Source of the DNA: Peribacillus kribbensis DSM 17871
GTDB lineage: Bacteria; Bacillota; Bacilli; Bacillales; DSM-1321
Assembly (NCBI RefSeq): GCF_000430765.1
Contig: NZ_AUMQ01000036.1
Span: 1-64,000 of the forward strand
Reading direction: 5' to 3'
Length of the DNA stretch: 64,000 nucleotides
Below the pieces are notes generated by a model that had not been told where the DNA came from, did no database searches, and saw nothing but the letters and a program-made list of their open reading frames with translations. The position numbers and the translations under genes are program-made. How positions within the stretch are numbered: position 1 is the first letter of the stretch; each line of letters starts with the position of its first letter. Positions 34,952 to 42,355 of this stretch are shown here, one piece after another.

Positions 34952-35098
34952 TCAACTTAAAAAAGGTTTTATCGAATCAGTCAGTGAAAGTGCTGGATCT
35001 GTAAAATATCTGCTTGTTCCAAAAAACAATATAACCGCTAATATGAATAAATAAATGATACAACTTACGGTTAAGCCTGCTTTGAATATTTTTTGCAC
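34952..35098 (-). CDS. 48-residue membrane peptide
   Basis: Starts at GTG 35098, 7 nt after GGAG, and reads MQKIFKAGLTVSCIIYLFIL followed by AVILFFGTSRYFTDPALSLT and DSIKPFLS. It has one long membrane helix, basic inside, and ends 15 bp before the WapI-like start, in the same direction. The beginning resembles the first helix of VanZ-like proteins, which would make it truncated; it may equally be a complete small membrane protein. Confidence 0.5.
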   Translation of the reverse strand: MQKIFKAGLTVSCIIYLFILAVILFFGTSRYFTDPALSLTDSIKPFLS

Positions 35099-35308
35099 AA
35101 TAATCTCCTGTTCTCTTCAACCAGATGAATGTACTGAAAATTGGAAAATTTTGATGCTATCAGTTTATCATAGAAAGCCGTCTCATTCCTTACTGAGTGA
35201 AAGTCTTCCCATAATATTTTTGAATCTGAGTAATTTTGAAGGAACTGGTCGATTTGTGTCGTATATATTCATAATCTAATAGTATCAAAGTTACAGGAGG
35301 AAAATCAT

Positions 35309-35894
35309 AAAAAATACATCTACATGGTGAGGCATGGAGAGTCGCCTAAAACCGGAGAACGTGAAAGAGAACAGGGACTCACTCCAAAAGGAAAAGCGGA
35401 TGCAATTGGTACTGCGGAGATCCTGGAGGAGGAAATTGAGGTTTTTGTTTCCAGCCCCTACAGCCGGGCAATTCTGACTGTCCGGGAATGCGCACAACGT
35501 TCAGGAAAAAAACGTCCTGATCTTTGAAGATTTAAAGGAACGAGTCTTCTCATCAAGCAGTCATCCTATGCCGAATAATGAGCTGTTTCCTATGCTTGAG
35601 AAATCCTTTTTGGACCCAGACTTTGCGCTTCCCGGCGGACAATCCAACTCTGCATGCCAGGAACGGTCCATTTCCGTTTTAAAGAAGCTGCTTTCAGATT
35701 ATCCGGGAAAAAGAATTGCATTGGGCACGCATGGAGCCGTCATGACGCTCATGATGAACTATTTTGACAATAACTACGGTATGGATTTCCTGCCGCAGAC
35801 TACAAAACCTGATGTTTACCGGATGGAGTTTCTAGGAGAGAAGCTGTCTAAAGTTACAAGACTATGGGGCGCCGTCCAGCCCGCAATCAGTTGA
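35309..35894 (+). pseudogene. Histidine phosphatase (phosphoglycerate mutase-like), frameshifted
   Basis: KYIYMVRHGESPKTGERERE contains the RHG phosphohistidine motif; VSSPYSRAILTVRECAQ follows. A run of seven A at 35506-35512 shifts the frame. After removing one A the sequence continues NVLIFEDLKERVFSSSSHP, then SFLDPDFALPGGQSNSACQE, then IALGTHGAVMTLMM with the second catalytic His, to TAA at 35894. The original start also seems lost: ATAAAAAATAC stands where ATGAAAAAATAC would be expected after GGAGG. Programmed slippage at A7 is possible, but two lesions favour a pseudogene. Confidence 0.8.
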
Positions 35895-35901
35895 TTTCAG
35901 C

Positions 35902-35928
35902 AAAAAAAGGCGTCCCTCACGCCTTTTT
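35902..35928 (+). terminator. Terminator of the phosphatase pseudogene
   Basis: AAAAAGGCG / CGCCTTTTT with a 7-nt loop. Confidence 0.75.
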
Positions 35929-35929
35929 C

Positions 35930-36174
35930 ACCATTCCCATTTCCTGTGTTCACACTGGTTACGATCTTCAAGCTGTTGGAAAAAACTCATTTGAGGATAT
36001 AAAAACCATTAAAAGCGTTGTAAAAAATGCAAAAACTGCAGTGGCGGGAGGCATTAAAATAGAAACAATTCCAGAAGTAATCAAAGCACAACCAGACTTT
36101 ATCATTGTTGGCGTGGACAAGAAGATATTAAAGCAGCAGCAGCAAAAATGCAACAAATGATTAAACAAGGTTAA
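35930..36174 (+). pseudogene. C-terminal remnant of 3-hexulose-6-phosphate synthase (HxlA-like)
   Basis: The plus strand reads VHTGYDLQAVGKNSFEDIKT, IKSVVKNAKTAVAGGIKIET, IPEVIKAQPDFIIVG. This is the HxlA barrel end with the phosphate-binding AGGI and IIVGGG loops. The frame then breaks inside the second loop and resumes as GQEDIKAAAAKMQQMIKQG and TAA at 36174. The first half is absent. In B. subtilis hxlAB detoxifies formaldehyde through the RuMP pathway; here it is dead. Confidence 0.8.
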
Positions 36175-36183
36175 TGGAAAGGT

Positions 36184-36519
36184 TTAACGCACTCCCTCAA
36201 CAAGCTGATGGATCGAGTTTAACTTGGAAGCAAGCTCAATAAACCATTCTTCATCCCCCGTTGATAATGCCAAGTCTATTAGAAATAGAATTTGTTCCTT
36301 GTTTACCACCTTAGAAAGTGGCAGTTTCCTAACATTTTCACTTAAAATCGAAATTGTTTTGCCAAGTGTTTCACGATTATCACTAGTAGCAACCGTTACT
36401 TTAACAACTCCATCGAGAATACTCTGTGATTCAATATAACCAATTATTAATTGTCCATCCCTTAATTTCCCCTTAATCCAGTCACCTGTTTTCAAAACGG
36501 AATTACCATTCGTCAACAT
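36184..36519 (-). CDS. IDEAL-domain small protein
   Basis: 111 residues. N-terminal half: a beta-rich SH3-like segment (KTGDWIKGKLRDGQLIIGYI). C-terminal half: EQILFLIDLALSTGDEEWFI followed by ELASKLNSI, which follows the short IDEAL motif found in Bacillus proteins such as YpiB and ComK-associated YlxQ-neighbour proteins. Function is unknown; IDEAL domains occur in regulatory adaptors. A palindrome of the Rrf2-type family (36623-36641) lies about 100 bp upstream of the start. Confidence 0.6.
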   Translation of the reverse strand: MLTNGNSVLKTGDWIKGKLRDGQLIIGYIESQSILDGVVKVTVATSDNRETLGKTISILSENVRKLPLSKVVNKEQILFLIDLALSTGDEEWFIELASKLNSIHQLVEGVR

Positions 36520-36622
36520 CCTTTTTCACCTTCTTATGCTATTTTTGAATTTTATGAATGCAGCCAAGAAATAACCTCTTTTTAAGCTACAGTGATCGGA
36601 GATATATCACCTAGAATAAAAC

Positions 36623-36641
36623 TGTAATATTTTTTATTACA
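36623..36641. promoter_or_regulatory. Palindrome 1 of the TGTAA-N9-TTACA family
   Basis: TGTAATA-TTTTT-TATTACA, 19 bp. It lies between the IDEAL-protein start (36519) and the Rrf2 stop (36665), so it could control the IDEAL gene. Confidence 0.6.
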
Positions 36642-36664
36642 TTTAGCAAAAAAAGTCTGCGGCC

Positions 36665-37093
36665 TTAGTCACAGCCGCTATTTTGATCTTGATTTACAAG
36701 ATCAACAACTTCTTTAATTGTATAGTTCTTTAAATATTCACCCAAATGCTCTTCCGCACCTAAGAAAATTGCAAATAATACTCTTTTCATATTCGCGCCC
36801 ACAATACACTTTTCATTTGAATCAGGACACTTAGGCTGCAAAGCACCTTCAGAAGTTATCATATATATATCCCAGAGATTAACTTCACTAAGGTCTAAAG
36901 TAAAAATAAATCCGCCGCCGGTTCCTTCTTTTGATTTTATAAATCCATGTTTTTTTAATAAGCTTAGCACTTTACGAATGCGTACCGGGTGGACACCAGC
37001 ACTCTCTGAGATAGCATCACTTGTTGACATCCGGTCTGACTGCAACGCAAGAAAAGTTAAACTATGAATGGCAAGCGTAAAATCACTATTCAT
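36665..37093 (-). CDS. Rrf2-family redox/Fe-S-type transcriptional regulator
   Basis: 142 residues. N-terminal winged HTH with the Rrf2 pattern: FTLAIHSLTFLALQ, then ISESAGVHPVRIRKVLSLLK, then KEGTGGGFIFTLDLSEVNLW. Cysteines lie at the dimer-helix region (PKCPDSNEKCIVGANMKRVL) and at the extreme C-terminus (NSGCD), suggesting redox or Fe-S sensing, although the spacing is not that of IscR or NsrR (C-x5-C then C). A perfect 19-bp palindrome overlaps its own promoter region, and four more copies lie within 2 kb. Confidence 0.85.
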   Translation of the reverse strand: MNSDFTLAIHSLTFLALQSDRMSTSDAISESAGVHPVRIRKVLSLLKKHGFIKSKEGTGGGFIFTLDLSEVNLWDIYMITSEGALQPKCPDSNEKCIVGANMKRVLFAIFLGAEEHLGEYLKNYTIKEVVDLVNQDQNSGCD

Positions 37094-37163
37094 GGCCCTG
37101 CCCCCTAAGAAATAAAAAACGCTTTTAGTATATAGTAAGCCTTTTTAGTTTTTTATAGCATAA

Positions 37164-37182
37164 TGTAATAATAATTATTACA
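37164..37182. promoter_or_regulatory. Palindrome 2 of the TGTAA-N9-TTACA family (perfect)
   Basis: TGTAATAAT-A-ATTATTACA, a perfect 19-bp palindrome 71 bp upstream of the Rrf2 start codon. The likely role is autoregulation. Confidence 0.7.
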
Positions 37183-37251
37183 GTTTAGTTTGTCAAACAG
37201 TAATGGAAACACGCTGGTAAAATCTTTGTATAGCTATAGCCAGTTATACAT

Positions 37252-37389
37252 TTAAATATCCCATTGTTTTTTGACTTGTTCTTCCGCTATCTTTTTAATT
37301 TTTAGCCATGCTATTTCCTTTTTTACAATGACATTGGTTTGATAATTTCTATCTTTAAAATTAACCGTAACGAATACTTCAATCACCAC
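37252..37389 (-). CDS. Small stress-response-type protein (BA3454-like)
   Basis: 45 residues from the GTG at 37389 (GGAGGAAGAAA upstream; a second GTG follows directly). MVIEVFVTVNFKDRNYQTNV then IVKKEIAWLKIKKIAEEQVK then KQWDI has the two-strand-plus-helix pattern ending in A-x-EQVxKQW that I associate with the BA3454 family of small Bacillus proteins. It lies in the same direction as the Rrf2 gene, 159 bp upstream of it. Confidence 0.6.
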   Translation of the reverse strand: MVIEVFVTVNFKDRNYQTNVIVKKEIAWLKIKKIAEEQVKKQWDI

Positions 37390-37470
37390 TTTCTTCCTCC
37401 CTCTATCGTTTCTTAAACCAATCAACATTTTAACTGGCAGCGTTTATTACTTCTCTTTGGGACTTTCTAA

Positions 37471-37611
37471 GTAGAACGTCTCACAGACAAAAGCCGTCCT
37501 AAAGTCTTTATTGTAGAGGATTCCTCATTTGATCGAAATCGTAGTCAAAAGGTGGAATTACTAGCCCGATGCTTTTATCCTGGATTAGTTAATATGATTC
37601 TTTCAATATAG
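37471..37611 (+). mobile_element. IS4-type transposase fragment
   Basis: One open stretch reads VERLTDKSRPKVFIVEDSSF, DRNRSQKVELLARCFYPGL. The EDS-x-(F/Y)DRxRSxKVELLARVxDH block is the first catalytic-Asp region of IS4-family (IS231/IS4Bsu-like) transposases. Nothing else of the element remains in frame, and no terminal repeats were seen. Confidence 0.7.
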
Positions 37612-37710
37612 TCAATTGATGTTCCTCAAGCCATTTTTTTGCTTTTCGAAAAGAAGCACAACTTGGTGTGTTATAAGATTCTTATCCAACTCATTTTCTA
37701 CTGGCAATAC

Positions 37711-37729
37711 TGTAAATTTAAATATTACA
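37711..37729. promoter_or_regulatory. Palindrome 3 of the TGTAA-N9-TTACA family
   Basis: TGTAAATTTAAATATTACA, 19 bp, with an extra half-site CTGTAAATTT at 37744-37753. It lies about 180 bp before the GerC remnant. Confidence 0.6.
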
Positions 37730-37906
37730 GTTCACGAAGTCAACTGTAAATTTATGGATAAGATATGAAAATGCATTAAAGTGTATAACTCTTTAAAAAA
37801 CACTGTACTTACGCTAACCTCTTGAATGAGGTATTGGATAATAATGAAAGAGATGGAAACATAATTAAATAGTAAATTTAATCCTGAAGAAGGAGAAGTG
37901 AAGTTA

Positions 37907-38307
37907 ATGAATGAAAAAGGAAAAAATAAAATCCTTTCCCTCGTAGCTGTGTTCATTCTTGTTCTATTATCAGGGTGTGGTAATGAACGAATTATCGATA
38001 AAATTCAAATCACTGATACACTAGCTTATGACAAGAAAAAAGACAAAATCGAAGGAATGGTGATCTATCCTCTTTTCACGGAAAAAGGGAAAACCGTATT
38101 AAAAGATTTTAAAACCGTTTCCGGTACGTTTGAGGACACCCTTCCAAGATTGGATACAAAAGCCGCTTACCCGATCGAAATAGGAAAATTGGACATGGTT
38201 GTGTTGGTAAGGAGTTTGCAAAAAGAGGAGTCACTGAAGTTTTAATAAGTCTCAAAAAAGATCCGACTGCTGGGAGTCGTATGCAGATCGCTATAGCCGA
38301 TACTTAG
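37907..38307 (+). pseudogene. Ger(x)C spore-germination lipoprotein, truncated and frameshifted
   Basis: Starts with an AGGAG RBS and a lipoprotein signal (LSLVAVFILVLLSGC). It then follows the GerC N-terminal domain: ERIIDKIQITDTLAYDKKKD and VIYPLFTEKGKT. A shift near 38195 moves to the frame GKEFAKRGVTEVLISLKKDP then SRMQIAIADT and TAG at 38307. Normal GerC is about 370 residues; only the first 130 remain. Confidence 0.8.
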
Positions 38308-38309
38308 AA

Positions 38310-38525
38310 ATGTTGTTTCAATACTTAGGTTTTGAGCCATTATTTATGTTTTGCCCCTTTATTAAGAACTCTGGAAAATTACAAAAATGGACTCACCTTG
38401 GACTTCTGTTTTCAACCTTACTTTATTTGGTTATAGCGCTGATTTCATTAGCATTCTTTAGCCAAGAGCATTTAAATAATACTAAGCCATTTAAGAGTGT
38501 CATAATAGTTCTCAACTTTAAATGA
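38310..38525 (+). pseudogene. GerAB-type germination permease C-terminal fragment
   Basis: Immediately after the GerC scrap, LFQYLGFEPLFMFCPFIKNS, GKLQKWTHLGLLFSTLLYLV, IALISLAFFSQEHL resembles two late helices of GerAB/GerBB-type permeases (APC superfamily). It lacks a start and most of the protein. The order GerC then GerAB with both interior ends missing points to a deletion within a ger operon. Confidence 0.65.
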
Positions 38526-38687
38526 AAAGTGACCTTCTCTGTCGGATACGATTTCATATTGACGAATCCTCTGTGAATCTGGCTCGTTTATCAAGTGGAG
38601 TTGCTGTCCCCCTATTTCATGCATCGGTTTATACCCACTATAGCAGCATTTGAGAATATCGAATTAATTTTTCTTGACTTCGTAAAC
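38526..38687. other. No recognisable gene
   Basis: AT-rich stretch between the ger remnants and palindrome 4. I find no ORF with an RBS and no hairpin terminator here. Confidence 0.5.
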
Positions 38688-38706
38688 TGTAATTATTAAA
38701 ATTACA
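38688..38706. promoter_or_regulatory. Palindrome 4 of the TGTAA-N9-TTACA family
   Basis: TGTAATTATTAAAATTACA, 19 bp with near-complete dyad symmetry, flanked by AAAC and GTAA. About 270 bp upstream of the thioredoxin gene. Confidence 0.65.
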
Positions 38707-38812
38707 GTAATTCCTTTTGAAAGGAAGCATATTTTAAAAAGTGCCTTTTTAAAATAGTTTAGTTAGTTATGACAGGACATTTACTAGTCCTTTGCTATTG
38801 TAATGTCTAAAC

Positions 38813-38831
38813 TGTAAACTATTTTATTACA
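38813..38831. promoter_or_regulatory. Palindrome 5 of the TGTAA-N9-TTACA family
   Basis: TGTAAACTATTTTATTACA, flanked by AAAC and GTGC. It lies 130 bp upstream of the thioredoxin start; a weaker, longer version (TGTAAC...ATTACA, 38855-38876) sits just before the next RBS. Confidence 0.6.
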
Positions 38832-38893
38832 GTGCGTTTTATAGAAATGCAATCTGTAACTTTTTTTATTATTACATTTAGAAGGAGGTAATT

Positions 38894-38995
38894 TTGATTT
38901 ATTTGTATGCATTAAAAAATACTTTTATTAAAGATAAGAATGAATTGGAGGATATGAAAAGTGGCTATCTCACACGTAACAGATCAAACATTTAG
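38894..38995 (+). CDS. Possible 33-codon upstream ORF overlapping the thioredoxin gene
   Basis: AAGGAGG at 38882-38888 precedes a TTG at 38894. The ORF reads MIYLYALKNTFIKDKNELED then MKSGYLTRNRSNI and overlaps the start of the thioredoxin gene in another frame. It could be a leader peptide coupling translation, or the scar of a deleted first gene with its RBS kept. Confidence 0.35.
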   Translation: MIYLYALKNTFIKDKNELEDMKSGYLTRNRSNI

Positions 38996-39275
38996 CACTG
39001 AAATTAAAGAGGGATTAGTTTTAGCGGATTTTTGGGCACCATGGTGCGGTCCTTGTAAAATGATCGCACCTGTATTGGAGGAAATCGATGTTGAAATGGG
39101 TGACAAAGTTAGAATTATCAAGCTTAATGTAGATGAAAATGCAGGAACAGTAGGAAAATTTGGAGTCATGAGCATTCCAACGTTGATTCTTTTCAAAGAC
39201 GGAGCAGCTGTAGATAAAGTTATTGGGTTCTATCCAAAAGAAGCTTTGACAGAAATGATTTCAAAGCATATGTAA
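38961..39275 (+). CDS. Thioredoxin
   Basis: 104 residues from the GTG at 38961 (GGAGGATATGAAAA upstream). The active site WCGPC sits in LADFWAPWCGPCKMIAPVL (about residues 28-32), with the cis-Pro in MSIPTLILFKDG. It is a complete thioredoxin fold, probably a second copy beside a housekeeping trxA elsewhere. Downstream lies an SDR C-terminal scrap, and upstream lie two palindromes of the Rrf2-type family, so redox-responsive expression is plausible. Confidence 0.92.
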   Translation: MAISHVTDQTFSTEIKEGLVLADFWAPWCGPCKMIAPVLEEIDVEMGDKVRIIKLNVDENAGTVGKFGVMSIPTLILFKDGAAVDKVIGFYPKEALTEMISKHM

Positions 39276-39292
39276 TACCCTGCTTGTACTTA

Positions 39293-39358
39293 GTGAAAAA
39301 TGATTTTACAACTGGTACCGTTCTTCGAATTGATGGCGGGCTCACTTGGTGTAAGTGA
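39293..39358 (+). pseudogene. C-terminal scrap of a short-chain dehydrogenase/reductase
   Basis: VKNDFTTGTVLRIDGGLTWC then a stop. TTGTVLRIDGGLTW is the conserved C-terminal strand of SDR enzymes (V-x-R-V-DGG). The remaining 220 or so residues are missing, indicating a deletion that joined the thioredoxin gene to the end of an SDR gene. Confidence 0.7.
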
Positions 39359-39378
39359 GCATCATAATGTTATTTTTG

Positions 39379-39412
39379 TGGCTATACTACAGCAATGTAT
39401 AGCCATATTTTT
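39379..39412 (+). terminator. Terminator after the thioredoxin / SDR scrap
   Basis: TGGCTATA / TATAGCCA, 11-nt loop, followed by TATTTTTT. A second hairpin GCTCACTT / AAGTGAGC lies just before it at 39339-39359. Confidence 0.75.
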
Positions 39413-39455
39413 TATTATTCAATAAACCAATTCCCCAATAAATGGTGATAAATCA

Positions 39456-39638
39456 TCACTTTCCTCTATTAATTACTTTTACAATATCATCCTGAGAGGG
39501 TTTATTAGCTCGTCTCTTTGGCTCAATCAAGACTGCTTCAAAACGTGGTTTCCAAGGATCCAAAAACGAAGCAACAGAATCCATAGACATTGTATCGTCA
39601 TCTACAACTTTCTCTTCATCAGACGTTTCTTCACCCAT
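39456..39638 (-). CDS. Doubtful 60-residue acidic ORF
   Basis: Reads MGEETSDEEKVVDDDTMSMD, SVASFLDPWKPRFEAVLIEP, KRRANKPSQDDIVKV. Composition looks protein-like, with an acidic head and a basic tail, but the AAAAGG before the ATG is too close to be a good RBS. No family recognised; possibly a remnant. Confidence 0.3.
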   Translation of the reverse strand: MGEETSDEEKVVDDDTMSMDSVASFLDPWKPRFEAVLIEPKRRANKPSQDDIVKVINRGK

Positions 39639-39918
39639 CCTTTTAAAGTCTTGATTTTTTTAAAGCTATATACCAACCCAAACCATTTAAAAGATGGGCA
39701 AAAATAATCCTCATCTCTCCTCCGCCTGTTCTCTAAGCTGATTTGTGTCATTCCTTTAAAGCTGTTTCCTAACCCTGTCTTAAGCATAAAATTTGATTTT
39801 GGGTATAAAGGAACATAATATAGAGATATCGCAAATTATCAATATCCTCTTGTCCGATTAATTTATACGCATTCCAAGCAAAATAGTTTTTAATAAGATC
39901 AGAAAGGGGCGGGCAGCG

Positions 39919-40260
39919 TTGAATCAGGAATCAAATATGTTAAATGATGAACAGGCAGTTGAAATTTTCAAGGCACTGTCAAATCAAATAAGAGTAAATA
40001 TTCTCCAAATATTGAAAGATCCTGATCATAATTTTTCCACGCAGGCACATGTTATCAGAGAAAAAGGCTTTGATGGCGGGGTTTGTGTTAGTGATATTCG
40101 CAGCAGAGTAGGACTATCACAGTCCACTACCTCCCAGTATCTATCTATCCTTTTGCAAAGCGGTCTGGTGGAAATGAAACGAATCGGACAATGGACTTAC
40201 TATCGGCGGAATGAGGTAACGATTAAACAGTTTGAAAAGTATATAGGCCAAAAAATATAA
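39919..40260 (+). CDS. ArsR-family winged-helix regulator
   Basis: 113 residues from the TTG at 39919 (AAAGGGGCGG upstream). The ArsR fold is clear: AVEIFKALSNQIRVNILQIL, then VCVSDIRSRVGLSQSTTSQY, then LLQSGLVEMKRIGQWTYYRR (recognition helix and wing). The CxC metal site of classical ArsR (ELCVCD) is replaced by GGVCVSDI with one Cys, so it may sense thiols, electrophiles or a non-metal ligand. It is the first gene of the LLM/OYE group. Confidence 0.88.
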   Translation: MNQESNMLNDEQAVEIFKALSNQIRVNILQILKDPDHNFSTQAHVIREKGFDGGVCVSDIRSRVGLSQSTTSQYLSILLQSGLVEMKRIGQWTYYRRNEVTIKQFEKYIGQKI

Positions 40261-40279
40261 CCTTTAAGGAGGACCAAGA

Positions 40280-41245
40280 GTGAGTTTTCAACATCATCAT
40301 GCCTATAACAGCATGTACCAGAAAGACAAAATGACACTCGGATTTGTCCTCCCGACTGCCAGGATGTCTAAAAATCCAATTATGGAGAATCAGCTGGAGC
40401 TTGCACGTAAAATTGAGGAATATGGCTTTGCTTCATTATGGCTCCGTGATATTACAATGCAGAATTTGAATGTGGATGATAACGGCCAAATGTACGATTT
40501 ATGGATTTATTTAACGTATCTTGCGGCCTATACGAAGCACATTGCGTTAGTGACAGGAAGTGTAGTTCTCCCTCTGCGCCACCCCGTCAGGGTAGCCAAG
40601 GAAGCTGCATCAATCGATCGATTGTTTCCAGGTCGATTGATTATGGGAGTGGCATCAGGGGACAGGGAAAAAGATTTTACAGCTTTAGGGATATCTAAGC
40701 AAGAAAGCGGTCCGCTATTTAAGGAAAATTTCGAAATTCTCGATCGTCTGTTAAAGGAGGATCAACCGACCATCCACACCCACGCCGGGCTGATCGATGG
40801 CACAGATATGAGGTTATTCCCAAAGCCTGTATCTTCGATTCCGACCATGGTGACCGGATTTAGCAATCAGTCTATCAATTGGATAGCCGGGAATGGGGAT
40901 GGGTGGCTTCAATACCCAAGAAGCATGATTCAACAGGCACAGCTTATCCAGGATTATCGTGCTTTAACTGAAGTTCATGCTCAAGGAGATTTTAAACCCT
41001 TCTCTCAAAGCTTGTTCATCAATTTAGTGGAAAACCCCGATGAAATGCCTGTCCCCATACCCTTAGGCTATTCCGTGGGAAGAAACCGTTTAGTTGATCT
41101 GCTTCATCAATTTCAAGCGATTGGTGTCAACCATTTGGCGTTTGTTCTCTATTTTTCCAAGCGCCCTCCAGAGGAAGTAATCCAGGAACTTGGGGAATAT
41201 GTTTTACCCTTCTTTCCAACTCATAAAGGTACAGGCCAGGTTTAA
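40280..41245 (+). CDS. LLM-class flavin-dependent oxidoreductase 1
   Basis: 321 residues from the GTG at 40280 (AAGGAGGACC), 19 bp after the ArsR gene. Bacterial-luciferase-like TIM barrel: LELARKIEEYGFASLWLRDI, YLAAYTKHIALVTGSVVLPL, RHPVRVAKEAASIDRLFPGR, MGVASGDREKDF. It resembles the TIGR03571/BA3436-type subgroup. Such enzymes use FMNH2 (or FMN with F420-like cofactors elsewhere) and O2 to oxidise small organic molecules; substrate unknown. Confidence 0.88.
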   Translation: MSFQHHHAYNSMYQKDKMTLGFVLPTARMSKNPIMENQLELARKIEEYGFASLWLRDITMQNLNVDDNGQMYDLWIYLTYLAAYTKHIALVTGSVVLPLRHPVRVAKEAASIDRLFPGRLIMGVASGDREKDFTALGISKQESGPLFKENFEILDRLLKEDQPTIHTHAGLIDGTDMRLFPKPVSSIPTMVTGFSNQSINWIAGNGDGWLQYPRSMIQQAQLIQDYRALTEVHAQGDFKPFSQSLFINLVENPDEMPVPIPLGYSVGRNRLVDLLHQFQAIGVNHLAFVLYFSKRPPEEVIQELGEYVLPFFPTHKGTGQV

Positions 41246-41273
41246 ATTAAATTGTATAAAAGGAGGAAGAATG

Positions 41274-42281
41274 ATGGCAAAGAAAATACAACTTTCAGTA
41301 CTAGATCCCTCCCCTATTGTCGAAGGAGGATCAGCCGAACTTTCCCTTCAAAACACGCTTGATCTAGCCAAGAAAACTGAGCAGTGGGGATATAAACGGT
41401 TTTGGCTTGCTGAACATCATAATTGGACAGGAATGGCGAGTTCAGCATCCCCGATCGTAATTGGCCGGGTAGCCTCTGTCACGGAAAAAATGCGTATTGG
41501 ATCAGGCGCAATGCTGCTTTCCCACTATTCGCCTCTCTCCGTGGCTGAGCAATTTGGAACATTAGAAACCTTCTTCCCTGGCCGGATCGACCTTGGATTG
41601 GGGCGGGCACCTGGCACCGACCAATTTACAGCTAATGTATTGCGGCAGCGGGTAGCTGGGGAACCAGAATTTGATGCCCGGCTTCAGGAGCTTATCGCCT
41701 ATCTTTATGGTACAGGAACGACCACTGAGGATGGTTCGTTTAGTTTTCACGCCATTCCCGGCGAAAAAACAAATGTGCCAATTTGGCTGTTGGGTTCAGG
41801 GTTTTATAGTGCACAATTGGCTGGAATCCTTGGGCTGCCATTCTCTTTCGCGGGACATTTTGCTCCAGGTAACATGATGGAAGCCATTAGACTGTACCGG
41901 GAATATTTCCGTCCGTCTCAATTTTTGGAGGAGCCTTATGTACTGTTAGCCGTTCAAGTGGTGGCTGCTGATGAGCAACAGGAGGCACAAAGGCTTGCCA
42001 CTTCGATGTATCAAAAGTTTCTTTTGTTAACCCGCGGAAAGCCTTCGCCCATTCTGCCTCCTGTTGATAATATGGACGAGCTTTGGAACGATACTGAACG
42101 CAAGGCGGTTGAAGAACAGCTTTTCACTTCCATTATCGGGGATCCTGCAGGTGTGAAGCAGCAGCTCCATGAGTTGATAGAAAAAACTGACGCTGATGAG
42201 ATTATGGCTCATACAGAGATTTTTGATCATAAGGCACGGCTGCGCTCTTATGAAATTTTGGCTCAGGCTGCAGTAAATTAA
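41274..42281 (+). CDS. LLM-class flavin-dependent oxidoreductase 2
   Basis: 335 residues from the ATG at 41274 (AGGAGG, 7 nt; the adjacent ATG at 41271 is possible). The start SVLDPSPIVEGGSAELSLQN and YKRFWLAEHHNWTGMASSAS with [13 protein letters not shown] are the hallmarks of the MsnO8/YvbT-type LLM group (alkanal monooxygenase alpha-like). It is 28 bp downstream of LLM1 and shares about half of its residues with LLM3 by eye. Confidence 0.9.
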   Translation: MAKKIQLSVLDPSPIVEGGSAELSLQNTLDLAKKTEQWGYKRFWLAEHHNWTGMASSASPIVIGRVASVTEKMRIGSGAMLLSHYSPLSVAEQFGTLETFFPGRIDLGLGRAPGTDQFTANVLRQRVAGEPEFDARLQELIAYLYGTGTTTEDGSFSFHAIPGEKTNVPIWLLGSGFYSAQLAGILGLPFSFAGHFAPGNMMEAIRLYREYFRPSQFLEEPYVLLAVQVVAADEQQEAQRLATSMYQKFLLLTRGKPSPILPPVDNMDELWNDTERKAVEEQLFTSIIGDPAGVKQQLHELIEKTDADEIMAHTEIFDHKARLRSYEILAQAAVN

Positions 42282-42355
42282 TGAGTGTCTAGTCTAATAA
42301 AGGACGTAATTTCTGCAGATAGTAAATCAGTTAAATTAATTAATGAAGAAAGAAG

